Positions 4,764 to 7,675 of a stretch of DNA of 7,675 bases are shown here, piece after piece. The DNA lies in NCBI GenBank assembly GCA_002366755.1, contig DFBV01000166.1, forward strand, positions 3,220 through 10,894. The letters are read 5' to 3'. The notes beneath the pieces were generated by a model. That model was not told the DNA's origin. It worked only from the letters and a program-made list of their open reading frames with translations, and did no database searches. This DNA is from Anaerolineales bacterium UBA3071 (GTDB lineage Bacteria; Chloroflexota; Anaerolineae; UBA3071). Positions within the stretch are counted from its first letter, which is position 1, and every line of letters begins with the position of its first letter. The translations under genes and the position numbers were made by a program.

Positions 4764-6437
4764 ATGAAGAACCAGCCACTGGTGGCAGCCATCCATCACC
4801 TGGCCACGGAGAGAGGGCTGCCCACGGAGACAGTCCTGGAAGCCCTCAAGGTGGCGTTGGTATCGGCCTACAAGCGTAACTACGGCGTGTCTGGCGGTAA
4901 CATCCAGGCGCAGGTTGACCCCGTGACGGGGGAGATGCATATCTACGTCGAGAAAGAGGTGGTGCAGGAAGTTACCGATCCGCGACTGCAGGTATCCCTG
5001 GCTGAGGCGAGGGACATAGATCCTCAGGCTGAACTCGAGGGGTCTGTGACCCTCGAAAGCACGCCGGACAACTTCGGGCGCATCGCCGCGCAGACGGCTA
5101 AGCAGGTCATCATGCAGCGCATACGCGAAGCGGAGCGCGAGAACACCTACGAGCACTTCTCCCAGCGAGAGGGGGAGATTGTCTCCGGCAGGGTGCAGCG
5201 CTTTGTCCCTCGCACGGGCGATGTGATCATCAACATCGAGCAATCCGAGGGCGTGTTGCGTAGGGAGGACCAGCTTCCCAACGAACGTTACCATCGAGGC
5301 AGCCTGGTCAGAGCTTATTTGATGGAGGTGAAGCGGGGCAGCCGCGGAACGATACTCAGTCTCAGCCGCACTCACCGTCACATGCTGCGCCGCTTGTTGG
5401 AGAGTGAGGTACCTGAGATAAACAAGGGCATCGTGGAGATCAAGGCCCTTGCACGCGAGCCAGGGTATCGCTCCAAGGTGGCGGTTGCAGCATTGCAGCC
5501 TGGTGTGGAACCGGTCGGCTGTTGTGTAGGCATGCGCGGCAATCGCATTCAGAACATCGTTGTTGAGCTCAACGGTGAAAAGGTCGACGTCATCGCTTGG
5601 AGCGCGGACACGCGAACCTTCATCCGCAATGCGCTCAGCCCGGCCAAGCCGATCTCTGTGTTGCTGGATGAACGCGACAATGGCCGTACGGCTGTCGTCA
5701 TCGTCCCTGACAGGCAGCTTTCTCTGTCCATCGGCAGGGAAGGGCAAAATGCTCGTCTGGCTGCCAAGCTCACCGGTTGGCGTATTGACATCAAGGGAGA
5801 TACGGAGGCCGGCGGAGAAGGGCTACTCGAGTTAGCACGGCAGCAGGTTCGTGCTGAGGAAGAGCGGAAGCGGGGCTTGCTGGAGACTGTTCAGGGCATC
5901 CTGAGGGAAGGACGAGAGGCTGTCGAGGCTGAGTTGGAGGCCAAGCCTGAGCCTGCAGAAGCCCCGATAGAAGCCGAAAGGGAACCCGAAGAGGAGGGTA
6001 AGGTTGCCGCCCCTGAGGTGCCAGAGGCAGTGGAGGAGGTGGAGGACACTGCCAAGGTGGAGGAGGCGCGACCGCCCCAGGAAGCTGAAGTGGTACTCCA
6101 AGAGGTGACACCGGAAGCTGGCGTACTCCAAGAGGTTGAAGAGGCGGCACCGGAAGCTGGCGTACCCCTCGAAGTCGAAGAACTGTCACCGGAAGCTGAG
6201 GTACCACCTGAAGTGGCTGAGGAAGAAGACGAGGTTGACTTAGAGGATGTGGGTGAAGCATCCTTCGAGGATGAAGGTGAAGACGAAGACGAAGAGCGGC
6301 AAAAAGCCGCGAAGCGCAGGCGAGACGTTGATCGCCGGCGGCGTGTGGTCTACGATGAAGAGCTCGGCCAGACGGTAGCCATTCGCCGTCGCAAACGCGA
6401 AAGTGGCGGTTGGGACGAAGGCGACGAATATCTTTAG
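4764..6437 (+). CDS. nusA: Transcription termination/antitermination factor NusA
   Basis: NusA binds RNA polymerase and nascent RNA and controls pausing, termination and antitermination. Domains in order: N-terminal polymerase-binding domain (about 1-130), S1 RNA-binding domain (about 136-200, GEIVSGRVQRF to GTILSLSR), KH1 with GMRGNRIQNI at 256-265, and KH2 with SIGREGQNARLAAKLTGW at 322-339. The core ends near 350. A 207-residue tail follows: a charged helical stretch, a long Glu-rich region containing tandem repeats (444-488), then a basic segment (KAAKRRRDVDRRRR) and a GWDEGDEYL end. ATG 4764 is preferred over the adjacent GTG 4761 because AAGGAG (4752-4757) lies six bases before it. ylxR follows after eight bases. 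rimP, usually just upstream, is absent from the preceding 230 bases. Confidence 0.97.
   Translation: MKNQPLVAAIHHLATERGLPTETVLEALKVALVSAYKRNYGVSGGNIQAQVDPVTGEMHIYVEKEVVQEVTDPRLQVSLAEARDIDPQAELEGSVTLESTPDNFGRIAAQTAKQVIMQRIREAERENTYEHFSQREGEIVSGRVQRFVPRTGDVIINIEQSEGVLRREDQLPNERYHRGSLVRAYLMEVKRGSRGTILSLSRTHRHMLRRLLESEVPEINKGIVEIKALAREPGYRSKVAVAALQPGVEPVGCCVGMRGNRIQNIVVELNGEKVDVIAWSADTRTFIRNALSPAKPISVLLDERDNGRTAVVIVPDRQLSLSIGREGQNARLAAKLTGWRIDIKGDTEAGGEGLLELARQQVRAEEERKRGLLETVQGILREGREAVEAELEAKPEPAEAPIEAEREPEEEGKVAAPEVPEAVEEVEDTAKVEEARPPQEAEVVLQEVTPEAGVLQEVEEAAPEAGVPLEVEELSPEAEVPPEVAEEEDEVDLEDVGEASFEDEGEDEDEERQKAAKRRRDVDRRRRVVYDEELGQTVAIRRRKRESGGWDEGDEYL
6093..6221 (+). repeat. Tandem 39-base repeats in the nusA tail
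   Basis: Units start with GTAC at 6093 (30 bases), 6123 (39), 6162 (39) and 6201 (partial, to about 6221). Most keep CTCCAAGAGGT- or CCTGAAGT-like starts and a shared CACCGGAAGCTG end. They encode variants of LQEV-EEA-PEAGV (residues 444-484). Lengths are multiples of three, so copy changes keep the frame. Confidence 0.85.
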
Positions 6438-6445
6438 TGTCAATC

Positions 6446-6778
6446 ATGGCCAAGGGGCGCAAACGCAGAAAACGCATGCCGCAGCGCACGTGCGTGGCCT
6501 GCCGTGAAGTGCAAGGTAAGCGGGAGCTGGTTCGCATCGTGCGCACGCCATCTGGGGATGTGCAGGTGGACCTCACCGGCAAGCAAGCTGGGCGGGGGGC
6601 CTACCTCTGCCGGAGCCGGGAATGCTGGGAACGGGCCTTGGCGCAGCGGCAGTTGGACCGTGCCCTGAAGACTAGACTGAGCGCCGAAGAGAGGGAGAAG
6701 CTAGCCGAGTTTGCGCAAGTGCTGCTTGAGGTTGGAGATCCAACGCGTGGTGAGTTCCGGGGAAGTGTAGCGGAATAG
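6446..6778 (+). CDS. ylxR: YlxR-family RNA-binding protein (DUF448)
   Basis: Small basic protein (110 residues) of the YlxR family, which binds RNA and in some bacteria modulates RNase P; it usually sits between nusA and infB, as here. Family signatures are visible: RTCVACR at 14-20, DLTGKQAGRGAYLC around 49-62 with a second cysteine pair CRSREC, and a C-terminal helical region. Starts at 6446 (MAKGRKRRKR) and 6476 (MPQRTC) are both possible. The first is preferred for its basic head and its position eight bases after the nusA stop. Neither has a clear ribosome-binding site, so translation probably depends on ribosomes finishing nusA. The C-terminal extension beyond about residue 90 is a little longer than the shortest members. 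Confidence 0.93.
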   Translation: MAKGRKRRKRMPQRTCVACREVQGKRELVRIVRTPSGDVQVDLTGKQAGRGAYLCRSRECWERALAQRQLDRALKTRLSAEEREKLAEFAQVLLEVGDPTRGEFRGSVAE

Positions 6779-6791
6779 CCGGGTGCTTCCT

Positions 6792-6819
6792 CGGGCGGAA
6801 CGCTGGTGACAGCGGCCCG
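6792..6819 (+). promoter_or_regulatory. Bulged, GNRA-capped stem-loop between ylxR and infB
   Basis: CGGGC (6792-6796) pairs with GCCCG (6815-6819), and CGCTG (6801-6805) pairs with CAGCG (6810-6814). The loop is GTGA, a GNRA-type tetraloop, and GGAA (6797-6800) is bulged on the 5' side; it could instead pair with TTCC at 6787-6790. It ends about 40 bases before the infB ribosome-binding site. It lies where ylxQ normally stands. A translational control element for infB is possible; the structure is seen, the role is inference. Confidence 0.4.
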
Positions 6820-6872
6820 CGGAAAGAGAAAGGTGGCCAAAGGGCCGGGCTATTACCTGAAGGAGAGCGGAT

Positions 6873-7675
6873 ATGGCAAGGAAGAAGAGGAGGCAAAACC
6901 GACGACGAAGGCCGACCAGGGGCAGGCCCCAGCGCGGTTCATCTGCCCGTGCAGCCGGCGCGCCGCCAAGGACAGCGGCACCGCCATCGCGGCCGACGAG
7001 CATCGTCATTCCTGAGTTCATCACAGTGCGTGATCTGTCCAAGCAGATGCAGTGCAGCCCCATTGAGGTCATGAAGATCTTGATGAGCTACGGCATCATG
7101 GCGCCGATTACCCAGACCATTGATTTCGATACTGCCGCCGTGGTGGGCGAGGAATTGGGAATCGGAGTACAGTTGGAGGAACCGCCCGAGTTGGAAGAGC
7201 CCGAGAAGCCAGAAGAGTCGAAGACCTTGCGTCAGCAACTGATGGAGGCCGAAACATCGGAAGAGAAGCTCCAGAGCCGCCCGCCGGTAGTCACCGTGCT
7301 CGGGCACGTGGATCATGGCAAGACGACGCTGCTGGATGTGATTCGCAGCACCAACGTGGTCGCTGCGGAGTCTGGAGGAATCACGCAGCACATCGGTGCC
7401 TATCAGGTGGATCTCGACGGGCGCAAGATCACTTTCCTGGACACACCGGGACACGAAGCTTTCACCGCTATCCGAGCACGGGGCGCTGAGGTGACAGACT
7501 TGGCCCTGCTGGTGGTGGCTGCCAACGACGGTGTCATGCCTCAGACCAGGGAGGCGATTGACCACGCCCGCGCCGCACAGGTGCCTATCCTTGTGGTACT
7601 GAACAAGATAGACAGGCCCGGAGCCAACCCGGATCGGGTGAAACAGGAGTTGGCCGATCTTGACCTGATACCCGA
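6873..7675 (+). CDS. infB: Translation initiation factor IF-2, N-terminal part (runs off the window)
   Basis: IF-2 is the GTPase that brings initiator tRNA to the small ribosomal subunit and promotes subunit joining. 267 codons are visible with no stop. A basic head (MARKKRRQNRRRRPTRGRPQ, 1-20) and a short Pro/Ala linker lead into an IF2_N domain (about 46-95, ITVRDLSKQM...VMKILMSYGI). An acidic linker follows, then the G domain: GHVDHGKTT at 144-152, GGITQHIGAY at 168-177, DTPGHE at 190-195 and NKID at 244-247. The region before the G domain is far shorter than in enteric IF-2. ATG 6873 is fixed by an in-frame TGA at 6858 and by AAGGAG at 6860-6865, seven bases upstream. A competing frame at 6806-7015 overlaps it but lacks any family signature. 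Confidence 0.97.
   Translation, partial: MARKKRRQNRRRRPTRGRPQRGSSARAAGAPPRTAAPPSRPTSIVIPEFITVRDLSKQMQCSPIEVMKILMSYGIMAPITQTIDFDTAAVVGEELGIGVQLEEPPELEEPEKPEESKTLRQQLMEAETSEEKLQSRPPVVTVLGHVDHGKTTLLDVIRSTNVVAAESGGITQHIGAYQVDLDGRKITFLDTPGHEAFTAIRARGAEVTDLALLVVAANDGVMPQTREAIDHARAAQVPILVVLNKIDRPGANPDRVKQELADLDLIP

Noticed and set aside
6806..7015. A 69-codon plus-strand frame starting with GTG, overlapping the start of infB
   Set aside because: The infB frame has an ideal ribosome-binding site, a stop just upstream fixing its start, and clear IF-2 signatures. The other frame has no family signature and its start lies in the loop of the hairpin.

Overview
The window looks like chromosomal DNA of a GC-rich, non-proteobacterial bacterium, most likely a member of the Chloroflexota (Anaerolineae-like). 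The reasons are the nusA-ylxR-infB cluster with short, divergent proteins, and three kinds of short-period sequence family (ACGTTTCACG-type, TTATTGGATATTGG-type, AGACAAGG-type) that I associate with such genomes. The phylum is an inference from recall; no rRNA gene or other firm marker is present.

Positions 1-440: an interlocking inverted repeat of the ACGTTTCACG type, then an unlisted 56-residue single-pass membrane protein on the minus strand. It has a near-consensus promoter and a good ribosome-binding site. Positions 441-1685: a complete ISAs1-family insertion sequence with 23-bp terminal inverted repeats (21/23 matching). Its transposase gene carries two in-frame nonsense codons and is dead. 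A small inverted repeat overlaps the transposase promoter and ribosome-binding site, as expected for protection against read-through transcription.

Positions 1686-4526: a likely promoter, a second ACGTTTCACG repeat, then three translationally coupled genes (each stop overlaps the next start by 4 bases). They are uppP (undecaprenyl-diphosphate phosphatase, membrane), a PstS-like phosphate-binding lipoprotein, and an AP-endonuclease-2/xylose-isomerase-like TIM-barrel enzyme. The lipoprotein gene has absorbed two short-period repeats into its reading frame: one encodes the core of its signal peptide, the other a charged surface-loop insertion.

Positions 4519-7675: an extended -10 promoter overlapping the end of the isomerase gene, a leader of about 210 nt with a terminator-like hairpin, then nusA, ylxR and the first 267 codons of infB. 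This is the transcription/translation cluster usually written rimP-nusA-ylxR-ylxQ-infB, but neither rimP nor ylxQ is in its usual place. The ylxQ position holds only a 94-nt gap with a compact GNRA-capped stem-loop. NusA carries an acidic, repeat-built tail of about 200 residues ending in a basic patch.

I see no wholly new multi-gene system. The most interesting items are the repeats that became coding sequence in the lipoprotein, the self-protecting hairpin of the IS, the hidden small membrane protein, the UppP/phosphate-binder/isomerase coupling, and the reduced nusA operon with its RNA structures.
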